Assembly: GCF_002135335.1 (NCBI RefSeq)
Contig: NZ_NEGC01000003.1
Coordinates: 124,001 to 188,000 of the forward strand
Direction: 5' to 3'
DNA length: 64,000 bases
DNA from: Acinetobacter sp. ANC 4470
GTDB taxonomy: Bacteria; Pseudomonadota; Gammaproteobacteria; Pseudomonadales; Moraxellaceae
Part shown: piece by piece, positions 39,688 to 50,220 of the stretch
How the letters are laid out: each line of letters begins with the position of its first letter
Position numbering within the stretch: position 1 is the first letter of the stretch
Position numbers and translations under genes: made by a program
Notes under the pieces: model-generated
The model's database searches: none
What the model saw: only the letters and a program-made list of their open reading frames with translations
What the model was told of the DNA's origin: nothing

Positions 39688-40748
39688 GCTTTAGGACCTC
39701 CATGCGCTGCCCATTCACGACGTAATGGATATGTTTTACGTAAATAATCAAAAGCTTGTTGATCGACTTTGCCTTCTTTTAAACAGGCACGTAAATTTGA
39801 GTCATCTCGCGCAATATCATAAATTTGACTCAGATGTTGTTTAAGCGATTGCTTTAAATCATTATTTTTAAAATATTGCTCACATACAGGCAATTGTGTT
39901 TCAAATTGCTTATTTGCACTAAAATTAAAGGTTTTGCAAAAAGCATCGTAAATCATTTGTGTACCACGTGCCTTACCTTCCAAGCTATAACCTGCAATAT
40001 GCGGTGTTACTAAACGAATTAAATTGAGTAATTCTGCTGAAATTTCAGGTTCATGCTCAAATACATCTAGTACCACTTGGCGTTTGGTACTTTGAATATC
40101 AGCAATCAAAGCTGCCTCTTCCACCACTGGACCACGTGCTGAATTGATCAGTATCGCTTCAGGTTTCATTTGTGCTAAAGCATCAGCATTGATCAAATGA
40201 AACGTCGAATGCTCCCCTGTTTTGGTTAAGGGAACATGAGTCGAAATAGCATCTGCCGTTTTTAATAACTCTTCCAATTCAACTTGCTGAATCGTTTCAC
40301 CATTTACAAAGGGATCATAACCAATCACATTCCAACCGAGCAATTTTGCCATATGCGCTAAACGTGAACCGACATTTCCTAAGCCAACAATCCCTAAGGT
40401 AAATTTTTCATTTTTTTCAATTAAATCGGGTTGCAAATATAACAATGCCGTAATGACATATTCAGCGACTGCTTGGGCGTTGCACCCTGCTGCATTTGAC
40501 CATGCGATGTGGTGTTTTTCTAAGCTGGTAATATCTAAATGATCTGTACCAATCGTTGCACTACCAACAAATTTCACAGCGGTATTTTCTATCAGCTGCG
40601 CATTTACTTTCGTCACAGAACGTACCAACAAGGCTTCTGCATCCTGTACATCTGCTTGAGTTAAAGTACGCCCTGCCGCTTGTTGAATTTCTCCAAAATC
40701 TGCAAAGAAATATTCAGTAAAAGCCAGATTTTCATCTGCGACAATTTT
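39684..40748 (-). CDS. pdxB: Erythronate-4-phosphate dehydrogenase
   Basis: 354 residues. PdxB oxidises 4-phosphoerythronate in the DXP-dependent route to pyridoxal phosphate. It begins MKIVADENLAFTEYFFADFG, close to other PdxB, and has the dinucleotide motif GIVGLGNVGSRLAHMAK. The D-2-hydroxyacid dehydrogenase signature NSARGPVVEE and the His of VTPHIAGYSLEGKARG are present. The C-terminal dimerisation domain is also present. The ATG at 40748 with GGAA six bases upstream is preferred to the TTG five codons earlier. It is cotranscribed with epmA. Confidence 0.95.
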   Translation of the reverse strand, partial: KIVADENLAFTEYFFADFGEIQQAAGRTLTQADVQDAEALLVRSVTKVNAQLIENTAVKFVGSATIGTDHLDITSLEKHHIAWSNAAGCNAQAVAEYVITALLYLQPDLIEKNEKFTLGIVGLGNVGSRLAHMAKLLGWNVIGYDPFVNGETIQQVELEELLKTADAISTHVPLTKTGEHSTFHLINADALAQMKPEAILINSARGPVVEEAALIADIQSTKRQVVLDVFEHEPEISAELLNLIRLVTPHIAGYSLEGKARGTQMIYDAFCKTFNFSANKQFETQLPVCEQYFKNNDLKQSLKQHLSQIYDIARDDSNLRACLKEGKVDQQAFDYLRKTYPLRREWAAHGGPKA

Positions 40749-41272
40749 CATAGCGCGTTCCAATGACTTGAAGAGAGCTATGATAACGCTTAGAGGCTAA
40801 TCTGACTATGATCCTAAACAGTATTCTGGACAGCCATTCCCTCGAAACGCTTAAAATATTTCTATCAAAAGGATTCAGGGCTTAATCAGCCATTGGTAGA
40901 ATGCGTTCTGATTCGATTTTCGTAAACTTCAATCTATTCAAAGATAGCATTAGCTTCTTTTCGAGTAGTAACTGCACCACCATGTACAATATATCCTGTT
41001 CAGTATGTGAAAAAAGCTTTTAGGCACGGCTTTGTCCTATGAACAGTGACTGCACAAGATCCGGTCTCGACATGAATGGCTGAACTGTTCCTATTTTTAT
41101 TGAATTACGCTTATCTAGCATAGCCTTTTACTACAATTTAATACCGTCAAGCCTCATTCATAGTTTTCGGCATTGAACGAAATTGACTTGTTACAGTAGC
41201 CAACTATGATAAAAGTATATAGATAGAGTGATCTATTCATATTTTATCTCGATTATGATGACCTAAATTCTT
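40749..41272. other. Divergent intergenic region between pdxB and the MocR regulator
   Basis: About 520 bases that must hold the pdxB and MocR promoters. No ORF, terminator or recognised RNA motif was found. Given the divergent MocR-type regulator, operator direct repeats may be here, but none stood out by eye. Confidence 0.4.
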
Positions 41273-42697
41273 ATGTATAAATCTGAAAAACTTGCGAATA
41301 GCTTGAAACTACTGATTGAAAATGGAACTTGGAAAGCCAATGAAAAATTGCCCTCCTTGCGCCATCAAGCAGAACAATCAGGTTTTAGCTTGATTACGGT
41401 CATGAATGCTTATCAAGAACTCGAAGCGCAAGGACTGATTTATTCAAAAGAAAAGTCTGGTTATTTTGTTGTAGCACAAGAACCTTCAAATGATGAACAA
41501 AATCAAAATGTCGTACTCAATCCTAAAATTGAAATTAACTCGACTGTATTCCAATATTTAAAATCCATTCAACCCGATATTATCATCCCTTTTGGTAGCG
41601 CTTTTCCGAATAGCCAATTACTTTATTCAGCCAAATTAATCCAGACTTTGGGACAACTCGCCCGCCATAGACTCAGCTATGAACAAACACCCAGCTTGCC
41701 ACCCGGTAATTTTGCCTTACGTAAACTGATCGCTCAACGCTATTGTATGCAAGGGATTCAGACCGATCCGTCAGACATTGTCATTACATCGGGTGGATTG
41801 GATGCATTGAACTTGTCTTTACAAGCCATGACACAGGTCGGTGATTATATTTTATTACAACAGACTATTTTTTATGGCGCATGGCAAGCGGCTGAACGCT
41901 TGGGCTTAAAAGTGATTACTATTCCAGAACATCCTGAACATGGAATTGATCTGAATGCCTTCGAGCAAGCGATTCAAAAATACCCTATCAAGGTGTGCTT
42001 ACTGATGCTGAACTGTCACAACCCGATTGGTTTTACCGTGAGTGATGAAATTAAGTTTCAATTGGCAAAATTATTACATCAGTATGAAATTCATTTGATT
42101 GAAGATGATGTATATGAAGAACTGTATTATGACCATAAAAAACCACTATCAATGAAATACTTTGATCAGCACAATCTGGTGCTGCATTGTTCTTCATTTT
42201 CTAAAACATTAGGTGCAGGCTTTCGTGTGGGTTGGGTCTATGCGGGAAAATTTTCCGAACATATTCAACATATTCAGTTAATGAGTACATTATCGGTCAA
42301 TTCATTTATTCAAAATGCGTTGGTAGAATATTTATCACACCGCCATTATGAAAAGCATCTGAAAGCCTTACGTGCTTCTTTGGAGCGCAATAAAAAACTG
42401 TTTTACGCTTATCTAAAAGAACATTTACCAGCTATATGTAAAATTACCTATTATCCATCAGGTTATTTTTTATGGATTGAATTACCTAAATATATAGATA
42501 GTGTATATATTTATCAGATGTTATTAGCTCGAAATATTAGTATTGCACCAAGCGTCTTATTTAATGCTAATTTTGCCAAACAAAATAATTTTTTACGTAT
42601 CAATTGTTCTTTTGACTTTAATGATCGGGCTGAATCTGCTTTGTCACAGGTAGTTGAATGTATTCAATATGCTATAAACAATCAACCTGTACAATAA
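41273..42697 (+). CDS. MocR-type regulator (GntR wHTH + aminotransferase fold)
   Basis: 474 residues. The N-terminal winged helix is LPSLRHQAEQSGFSLITVMNAYQELEAQGLIYSKEKSGYFV (quotes: LPSLRHQAEQSGFSLITV, GLIYSKEKSGYFV) over residues 1-70. The remainder is a fold-type I aminotransferase-like domain with the PLP lysine Lys311 in CSSFSKTLGAGFRVGW, and the Asp/Asn positions in LNCHNPIGF and LIEDDVYEELYYD. MocR proteins bind PLP as a cofactor or effector. It is divergent from pdxB, which makes a link to vitamin B6 possible but unproven; MocR proteins regulate diverse targets. Confidence 0.9.
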   Translation: MYKSEKLANSLKLLIENGTWKANEKLPSLRHQAEQSGFSLITVMNAYQELEAQGLIYSKEKSGYFVVAQEPSNDEQNQNVVLNPKIEINSTVFQYLKSIQPDIIIPFGSAFPNSQLLYSAKLIQTLGQLARHRLSYEQTPSLPPGNFALRKLIAQRYCMQGIQTDPSDIVITSGGLDALNLSLQAMTQVGDYILLQQTIFYGAWQAAERLGLKVITIPEHPEHGIDLNAFEQAIQKYPIKVCLLMLNCHNPIGFTVSDEIKFQLAKLLHQYEIHLIEDDVYEELYYDHKKPLSMKYFDQHNLVLHCSSFSKTLGAGFRVGWVYAGKFSEHIQHIQLMSTLSVNSFIQNALVEYLSHRHYEKHLKALRASLERNKKLFYAYLKEHLPAICKITYYPSGYFLWIELPKYIDSVYIYQMLLARNISIAPSVLFNANFAKQNNFLRINCSFDFNDRAESALSQVVECIQYAINNQPVQ

Positions 42698-43146
42698 TTA
42701 TTCATATTTTTACCACTTTAAAGCGTCAATGCATTCATAAAAAATTAGCATCCAAATTGTTGTATTTACATACACAACTATAACAGATGAATAAAAGCAC
42801 ATGAATCTGTTATATTTTTTAAATCATTTTTTGTATCTACACATTTAAACATAAACTCTACATAATTATATTATCTGAAAGACCAAACAGTGAGCATCAA
42901 TATGAATTCATTAAGAAAGAAAAACAAAGCTAGTTTTGTATTCTTCATAATCACGCTTTATGCATTCATTGGATTCGGTTTAGGTTATCTCATTTGGGAA
43001 TATATTTTATAAAAAAGTATATGCTGGGCGAGAAAATCTGTACTGATGCCATTGATTGGCTGTATTCAATCTAATTTGATAATTTCTGAAGCTACCAGTT
43101 CCTATTTAAAATAAGACTCAGACTCACTCACTCATTGAAACTGATA
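42698..43146. other. Region between the MocR gene and the distal end of the CRISPR array
   Basis: About 450 AT-rich bases. It contains one credible small membrane-protein ORF at 42902-43012, listed separately. The rest shows no features apart from TCACTCACTCAT-like simple sequence just before the last repeat. Confidence 0.45.
42902..43012 (+). CDS. Possible small single-span membrane protein
   Basis: 36 residues. The first eleven are polar and basic (MNSLRKKNKAS). The remainder is one hydrophobic segment containing a GFGLGY glycine pattern, ending WEYIL. This is the layout of a small positive-inside membrane protein. The ribosome site is weak (GTGAGC about nine bases upstream). No family was recognised; it lies outside the CRISPR locus at the trailer end. 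Confidence 0.45.
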   Translation: MNSLRKKNKASFVFFIITLYAFIGFGLGYLIWEYIL

Positions 43147-46100
43147 ACTTTAAGCTGCCTATTCGGCAGTGAACCCACTTGGCAGGTTTTTAAGTAAGCA
43201 TATAGATTTCTAAGCTGCCTATTCGGCAGTGAACATGCCAACAGCCCCGAAAAAGAATCTACAGTTTTTCTAAGCTGCCTATTCGGCAGTGAACTCGTAC
43301 CGCGCTGGATGATCTTAGAGTACGAATTTCTAAGCTGCCTATTCGGCAGTGAACGACATTACTATTCACGCGATCCAGTTCTACTTTTTCTAAGCTGCCT
43401 ATTCGGCAGTGAACGTAATTAATTACGGTGGTTCTCCGCACATGCCTTTCTAAGCTGCCTATTCGGCAGTGAACATTAAAGCTCAACATCATTGATTCTG
43501 TAATACTTTCTAAGCTGCCTATTCGGCAGTGAACTATACGTCAATTTAAGTACGCTCTTGCCCCAATTTCTAAGCTGCCTATTCGGCAGTGAACACGTCG
43601 TCTAGGATCTTTCGCTGTGGGTGTACTTTCTAAGCTGCCTATTCGGCAGTGAACAACAATGTTGTTGCTCAAAACAAAGCGGATCATTTCTAAGCTGCCT
43701 ATTCGGCAGTGAACATTGCATCGGGCCAGTAGGCTTCGACTCTTCCTTTCTAAGCTGCCTATTCGGCAGTGAACTCCCCTTTTATTGTGATACTGATTCA
43801 TATATCTTTCTAAGCTGCCTATTCGGCAGTGAACTCGGTGAATCTGTCGTAACACTCGCTCCAAACTTTCTAAGCTGCCTATTCGGCAGTGAACTTGAGC
43901 TTTGGCTTGCCATGCTTCCCACGCAATTTCTAAGCTGCCTATTCGGCAGTGAACTGGGCTATACAGTCCATACGGGTTTTTTCCTTTTTCTAAGCTGCCT
44001 ATTCGGCAGTGAACGGGGCATACTACACCCAGTTCCAGATGTGCGCTTCCTAAGCTGCCTATTCGGCAGTGAACGTAAAGATAAACATTTATCTCGATGA
44101 CCCAGTTTTCTAAGCTGCCTATTCGGCAGTGAACACGGTTAAATTTAAATGGCTCAGCGGGAGAACTTTCTAAGCTGCCTATTCGGCAGTGAACACTAGA
44201 AGTCAGTTCACAAGTGTGGATAAGGATTTCTAAGCTGCCTATTCGGCAGTGAACAAAGAAAATGATACAAGGTCTTTGCTTACATCTTTCTAAGCTGCCT
44301 ATTCGGCAGTGAACTATCTTACGATGGTATAATGCGAAATATACACTTTCTAAGCTGCCTATTCGGCAGTGAACAAACGAGTTACTTTTGTAGCCATATC
44401 GCGCATTTTCTAAGCTGCCTATTCGGCAGTGAACGACGAAACATTATACCCTGTTTGTTATTCGCATTTCTAAGCTGCCTATTCGGCAGTGAACGGTAGC
44501 ATTAGGTCTTCGCCGTTTTTGGTATCTTTCTAAGCTGCCTATTCGGCAGTGAACCCAATGCTGAATCAATGTTTCGTGAAGCAAAATTTCTAAGCTGCCT
44601 ATTCGGCAGTGAACTCCTAAGGGATAGGCCACAAGTTCAATTCTTGTTTCTAAGCTGCCTATTCGGCAGTGAACAATTTAAATTAGCATTAGATAAAATT
44701 GGCGCATTTCTAAGCTGCCTATTCGGCAGTGAACTTTTTATTGAATCGCAATACGCTGATACCAATTTTCTAAGCTGCCTATTCGGCAGTGAACAAGATG
44801 GCTTGAAAATGCTGCTCAATTTATGTTTTCTAAGCTGCCTATTCGGCAGTGAACAACCTGTCTTTGCAGGCTGTGTTAAATTTAATTTTCTAAGCTGCCT
44901 ATTCGGCAGTGAACACATCCGGGCGTTTATTCGGGGCGTTCGTACTTTTCTAAGCTGCCTATTCGGCAGTGAACATTTACCGACGTCTTTGACTTTTCGC
45001 TCTATTTTTCTAAGCTGCCTATTCGGCAGTGAACAGACAAGTATCTTTTAGGCTAGAGGTTGATGCTTTCTAAGCTGCCTATTCGGCAGTGAACTTAGGT
45101 TAAAGCGTAGGTTGGGCTCTTGGAACTTTCTAAGCTGCCTATTCGGCAGTGAACGTCCAAACGGACGGGGTCGTACTTTAAATATCTTTCTAAGCTGCCT
45201 ATTCGGCAGTGAACTGGTTTAGCGATGTTGCGAAAGAGTGGTATTTTTTCTAAGCTGCCTATTCGGCAGTGAACTTCCTGTGTAATGAGTTGGTAAAGAC
45301 TCATAATTTCTAAGCTGCCTATTCGGCAGTGAACATTTCGCAGGACTTGCTTTAATTTCTACATAATTTCTAAGCTGCCTATTCGGCAGTGAACAGTGAA
45401 TTTAGAGGTTTTAATAGCCCGACTGTTTTCTAAGCTGCCTATTCGGCAGTGAACTAACTTAAAAAACGGAGAGGGCGCTAAACAATTTTCTAAGCTGCCT
45501 ATTCGGCAGTGAACTAGCGAAACTCTACGGAGTCATAGGACTGACATTTCTAAGCTGCCTATTCGGCAGTGAACTACATACGCCACCAATTTGCCGTTGG
45601 CTGCACTTTCTAAGCTGCCTATTCGGCAGTGAACAAGGTGGCAAATGATAGCAACTCTAAATCAATTTTCTAAGCTGCCTATTCGGCAGTGAACTTTTTC
45701 CATATCTAACGATGTTGCTTATATATTTTCTAAGCTGCCTATTCGGCAGTGAACTTCTTGAGCGCCGCCCGTTTTATTTCGAACGTTTTCTAAGCTGCCT
45801 ATTCGGCAGTGAACTAAACCTTTGTTGAGTGTTTACGAATATTAAATTTCTAAGCTGCCTATTCGGCAGTGAACATGGGATTAACCCTAAGTGGCGATTA
45901 AGAATATTTCTAAGCTGCCTATTCGGCAGTGAACCAATTTTGGGGAATTTTTGATTAACTGCGGCATTTCTAAGCTGCCTATTCGGCAGTGAACAAAGCA
46001 CCATGAAAAATGTCACTGGTGGTATTTTTCTAAGCTGCCTATTCGGCAGTGAACAATCTTGCTTATAAAATGAAAGGTTCAAGCGTTTTCTAAGCTGCCT

Positions 46101-48456
46101 ATTCGGCAGTGAACAATTAAAACCGCTTTAGCTGGTGGTGATGAAGTTTCTAAGCTGCCTATTCGGCAGTGAACAAAATTAGCAGTATTAACCTTGTTTT
46201 TAGTTGTTTCTAAGCTGCCTATTCGGCAGTGAACTTCCCTCATAATTTCTCTGCCCTTTCCTATTATTTCTAAGCTGCCTATTCGGCAGTGAACGCCCAA
46301 CTGCATTACCTTGGGATGTATCTAAATTTCTAAGCTGCCTATTCGGCAGTGAACTAACCGATTGAATTATAATGATAGGCTTAATATTTCTAAGCTGCCT
46401 ATTCGGCAGTGAACTTCCTTTAGCATATTCAGATCAAGATTTGACTTTTCTAAGCTGCCTATTCGGCAGTGAACAGCCCTGCCAATTGTGCAGGTTTTTG
46501 ATTTAATTTCTAAGCTGCCTATTCGGCAGTGAACCCTTTACGCTGTTTTTTTTAGTTTCTTACTGCTTTCTAAGCTGCCTATTCGGCAGTGAACCTCAAT
46601 TCTTGTTTGGAAATTATTTTTTTAAATTTCTAAGCTGCCTATTCGGCAGTGAACCAAATAAATGAATTACTTTTTTTGCACCCCAATTTCTAAGCTGCCT
46701 ATTCGGCAGTGAACCTTTGAGGTGCAACATGGGTAACTTTTTTGATTTTCTAAGCTGCCTATTCGGCAGTGAACAGAGTGATCCGTTCCAAACATGTGTT
46801 GCAGTTTTTCTAAGCTGCCTATTCGGCAGTGAACCAACTGAAGCCATGCTTGACTCTAATTTACTTTTTCTAAGCTGCCTATTCGGCAGTGAACTTAAAC
46901 GACCATTGCCCTTGTGATTGCCTTCATTTCTAAGCTGCCTATTCGGCAGTGAACGAGCTAGATATTAATTCTCTAACATTTTATAATTTCTAAGCTGCCT
47001 ATTCGGCAGTGAACCTGCTTTGGTTAGCAAAAAATCTAATACGTCTTTTCTAAGCTGCCTATTCGGCAGTGAACTTATCTCATACGGTCAAACTCAAAAC
47101 GATATATTTCTAAGCTGCCTATTCGGCAGTGAACCCACGTATGAGCACAGTTGAAGATTTTCGAAATTTCTAAGCTGCCTATTCGGCAGTGAACTAATTT
47201 CACCTTGATCGTTTCGGGAAGGCTCTTTTCTAAGCTGCCTATTCGGCAGTGAACACGGTAACAAATAACGAAGGGGGATTGGTAGCTTTCTAAGCTGCCT
47301 ATTCGGCAGTGAACAATACTTTTGCAATATATATACCGCACCATGCTTTCTAAGCTGCCTATTCGGCAGTGAACAATTAGTTCCACCCGGATATCATCTA
47401 AATTTATTTCTAAGCTGCCTATTCGGCAGTGAACCATGATGTATCCTTAAAAAGTAATTAAAGTAATTTCTAAGCTGCCTATTCGGCAGTGAACAACCCG
47501 CTATTAATCGCGGGAGTTATTCAGCATTTCTAAGCTGCCTATTCGGCAGTGAACTGTTGAAATGCTGCAAGAGATTCGGGAGAGTTCTTTCTAAGCTGCC
47601 TATTCGGCAGTGAACAGACGCAGGCGCGCCATCGTTCCAAAAAGAATTTTCTAAGCTGCCTATTCGGCAGTGAACAAGGTTAAGCTGTTCTGTCGTAAAC
47701 GGTAAACTTTCTAAGCTGCCTATTCGGCAGTGAACACGCATCTAGGTGTTCGCCCGTAGCGAGGTACTTTCTAAGCTGCCTATTCGGCAGTGAACCTTCA
47801 ACGATCCAGTCGATCCGCGCAGATAAATTTCTAAGCTGCCTATTCGGCAGTGAACGTGCTCATGCAGCAGAGGGCGATATTGATGTATTTCTAAGCTGCC
47901 TATTCGGCAGTGAACAAACCAGTCGCAGCATTCCCGCACGTACTAGCTTTCTAAGCTGCCTATTCGGCAGTGAACTTGAAAGCGCAGATAACCGCTCAAG
48001 GTCGAATTTTCTAAGCTGCCTATTCGGCAGTGAACGTTGAAACAACTTTTGAAGAAGAACGCATGAATTTCTAAGCTGCCTATTCGGCAGTGAACATTGA
48101 TCATATTCGTTCATTTCCATTTGGCTTTTTCTAAGCTGCCTATTCGGCAGTGAACGTAAATCAGGAAAAGAAACAGTGGGCGGATAATTTCTAAGCTGCC
48201 TATTCGGCAGTGAACTTGTTCTGCTGAACGAGTAGTTATCACGGGAGTTTCTAAGCTGCCTATTCGGCAGTGAACATCTGTATACTCTGTGGTTCTAAAA
48301 ATAAATGTTTCTAAGCTGCCTATTCGGCAGTGAACAAGACCCCCCTACAATTGTTATGACAGATTTATTTCTAAGCTGCCTATTCGGCAGTGAACAAAAA
48401 TAAGGGGAATGGCATGTCTGAAACAACATTTCTAAGCTGCCTATTCGGCAGTGAAC
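43147..48456 (-). CRISPR. Type I-F CRISPR array, 89 repeats and 88 spacers
   Basis: 28-base repeats recur every 60 bases from 43147 to 47527 (74 repeats), from 47588 to 48368 (14 repeats), and at 48429. Spacers are 32 bases except two of 33 (47555-47587 and 48396-48428). On the minus strand the repeat begins GTTCACTGCC, ends GGCAGCTTAGAAA and has a CTGCC/GGCAG hairpin, which is the I-F repeat. Transcription is therefore minus, with the newest spacers near 48456. The last repeat (43147-43174) is degenerate at its 3' end, as expected for the leader-distal terminus, and the repeat at 44047 has one substitution. No exact duplicate spacer was noticed by eye. Confidence 0.98.
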
Positions 48457-48587
48457 AGTAATTTTATAGCAAAAAATAAAGTTATAACAGTGAGTTAACA
48501 CTAAAAATCTATAAAAGACCCAAGTTTTAACCCACGTTTATAACTTATTGATTTTATTAAACTGTTAAAGAGTGAAAATATATTGGG
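48457..48587 (-). promoter_or_regulatory. CRISPR leader
   Basis: 131 AT-rich bases between cas6f and the first repeat. On the minus strand it should contain the array promoter and spacer-integration signals. The motif GGGTTAAAACTTGGGTC (minus, about 48519-48535) faces an inverted TTTTAACCCAA (about 48583-48573). This dyad may bind Cas1-Cas2-3 or a host factor such as IHF. Confidence 0.75.
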
Positions 48588-49175
48588 TTAAAACTCAGGA
48601 ACACTGGATTCCGAACTTAAACCATAGGTACTAAAAACCCGACTTTCAGATTGTTCAGCATTTTTCTTTTCTATGAAAAGTTTAAACATTTGATCAGACG
48701 TTAAACTTTTCATTTGAATAAAAGGCAGATCCGTTGTGGTAACAACATTACTATAACGAGCCAAAGCTTCATCAAAACCAATATCGCCACGTTTTACGCG
48801 ATGACGCGCCAGACGCTCAGCATTGGTTTTCACTTGCTTACGTTTATAGGTGGCATAACTTTTTATATTTTCAGGTACTTCTTGAATAGATTTAATATGA
48901 ACATAATCAATTAATCGATCTAACCATTTTTTAAGATCAAGTTTTTTCAAATCAGCTTCATTTTGAGCAAAAAGCCGAAGCTTTTCACCCAAAAACCCAA
49001 CACCTTTTTCCTGATTAAATCGATATTGGGGAAATGAAACTCCAATATTAATTTTGTGTTCAGCATTTTTAATTTCTGCAAAAGCGATATGCAACTGTGT
49101 ATATACTTTCGCTAGTAAAAAGTGGGCTGAAATATCATCATCGGGAAGCAATTTCAATTCCAGATAATATTTCAT
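48588..49175 (-). CDS. cas6f: CRISPR RNA endonuclease Cas6f (Csy4)
   Basis: 195 residues. Cas6f cuts the CRISPR transcript at the base of each repeat hairpin and stays on the crRNA 3' end as part of Cascade. His29 in YTQLHIAFAE is at the same position as the catalytic histidine of P. aeruginosa Csy4. The arginine-rich helix NAERLARHRVKRGD (about 117-130) is the hairpin-binding region. The C-terminus FSTYGLSSESSVPEF carries the FxxYGLS-like motif followed by a longer tail than usual. Its start overlaps the csy3 stop by one base. Confidence 0.95.
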   Translation of the reverse strand: MKYYLELKLLPDDDISAHFLLAKVYTQLHIAFAEIKNAEHKINIGVSFPQYRFNQEKGVGFLGEKLRLFAQNEADLKKLDLKKWLDRLIDYVHIKSIQEVPENIKSYATYKRKQVKTNAERLARHRVKRGDIGFDEALARYSNVVTTTDLPFIQMKSLTSDQMFKLFIEKKNAEQSESRVFSTYGLSSESSVPEF

Positions 49176-50218
49176 TACTTATCACTCTCACCAAATACAC
49201 CACCACGGATTAATACAGCCATCACATAATGCTGTTGCTCGGCATCTGGTACTTTTCCAGTATTGACCCAAGCATCAAAAATATTATAGAAATCTTTTTT
49301 CTCTGCTGGCTGGCGATAGGCTTTACCTTCTGATGTCACAGAACCATATGGCTCTACGGCAATCGGCTTTTCAGCATTCGGATACCAAGTATCAATTGTA
49401 CGTAGCGCATTACCAATTTTTTGCGAGTGTAAGCCTGCATCCTTATCTTTTATTGCATAAAGTGTTTTACTTTTTGCACCTTTAGAATTACCAGTATCTA
49501 GAATCAACTCCTGAGATGGATAAACTTCTTGCCCCTCACCTAAACGTGCAAAGCCTGTTACTTTCAATAACACATGTTCATCACCATTCAAACCAGCTTG
49601 CATCCAACTTGATAGTTGTTCTAACTGTTTTTGCTGATCTTGATGTACTGTAATTTCATTTAAACGATTAGCCAAAGCATCAAAATTCACAGTATCAGCT
49701 GCTTTACCATCAATAATACGTGCCACTGATACAGTTACATTTTCAGCACCTATACGATTACGCCATAAAAAACGCCCATTGGCCAAATTTGATGCGTAGC
49801 GTTTTGCCAATTCAGCAAATTTATTTTCTGCATGATAAGACGTCACTACAGCATTTAAACGCTCAGCAAAACTGACATCATTACAAGCTGATGGACGTCC
49901 TACATTTGGCAAAACACGTAAAGTAAAGGTGACTGCAACGGTATCTTTACCTTGTGGTAAAGCTGCAACATCCACTGTTTGTAGATTCGCTTTATTTACT
50001 GCCGCATCTATATCTGCTGGACTGGTTTCTTTGCTGTTTTTAGGGCGATTTGAAATCGTACCACGTACCGATTTTTCTTGAATAACGATGGCAGCAGTTC
50101 CTGAACCCTGTGAAATATCAGCCCAATTCACTGCGTACATCCGTCCATCCGATGGATCTAAATGGCGGTTAAATGAAAGTACTGATGCTGTTTTTAATTT
50201 TGTATCGTTCTTAGCCAT
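49175..50218 (-). CDS. csy3: Cascade backbone protein Cas7f (Csy3)
   Basis: 347 residues. Csy3 copies polymerise along the crRNA spacer to form the backbone of the I-F surveillance complex and contact the guide every six bases. The sequence opens with TASVLSFNRHLDPSDGRMYAVNW (quote SVLSFNRHLDPSDG) and has LPNVGRPSACNDVSFAERL and RFLWRNRIGAENVTV, close to P. aeruginosa Csy3 in length (342). The start is two bases after the csy2 stop. It is cotranscribed with csy1, csy2 and cas6f. Confidence 0.96.
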   Translation of the reverse strand: MAKNDTKLKTASVLSFNRHLDPSDGRMYAVNWADISQGSGTAAIVIQEKSVRGTISNRPKNSKETSPADIDAAVNKANLQTVDVAALPQGKDTVAVTFTLRVLPNVGRPSACNDVSFAERLNAVVTSYHAENKFAELAKRYASNLANGRFLWRNRIGAENVTVSVARIIDGKAADTVNFDALANRLNEITVHQDQQKQLEQLSSWMQAGLNGDEHVLLKVTGFARLGEGQEVYPSQELILDTGNSKGAKSKTLYAIKDKDAGLHSQKIGNALRTIDTWYPNAEKPIAVEPYGSVTSEGKAYRQPAEKKDFYNIFDAWVNTGKVPDAEQQHYVMAVLIRGGVFGESDK

Positions 50219-50220
50219 GA

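Noticed and set aside
40749..41272. Possible small RNA or pdx regulatory element between pdxB and the MocR gene
   Set aside because: No stem, repeat or motif convincing enough by eye.
43259..48501. Many open frames of 60-160 codons across the CRISPR array with repeated peptide words such as FLSCLFGSE, VHCRIGSLE and SLPNRQLR
   Set aside because: Repeat plus spacer is 60 bases, a multiple of three, so frames stay open through successive repeats. They are artefacts of the array, not proteins.
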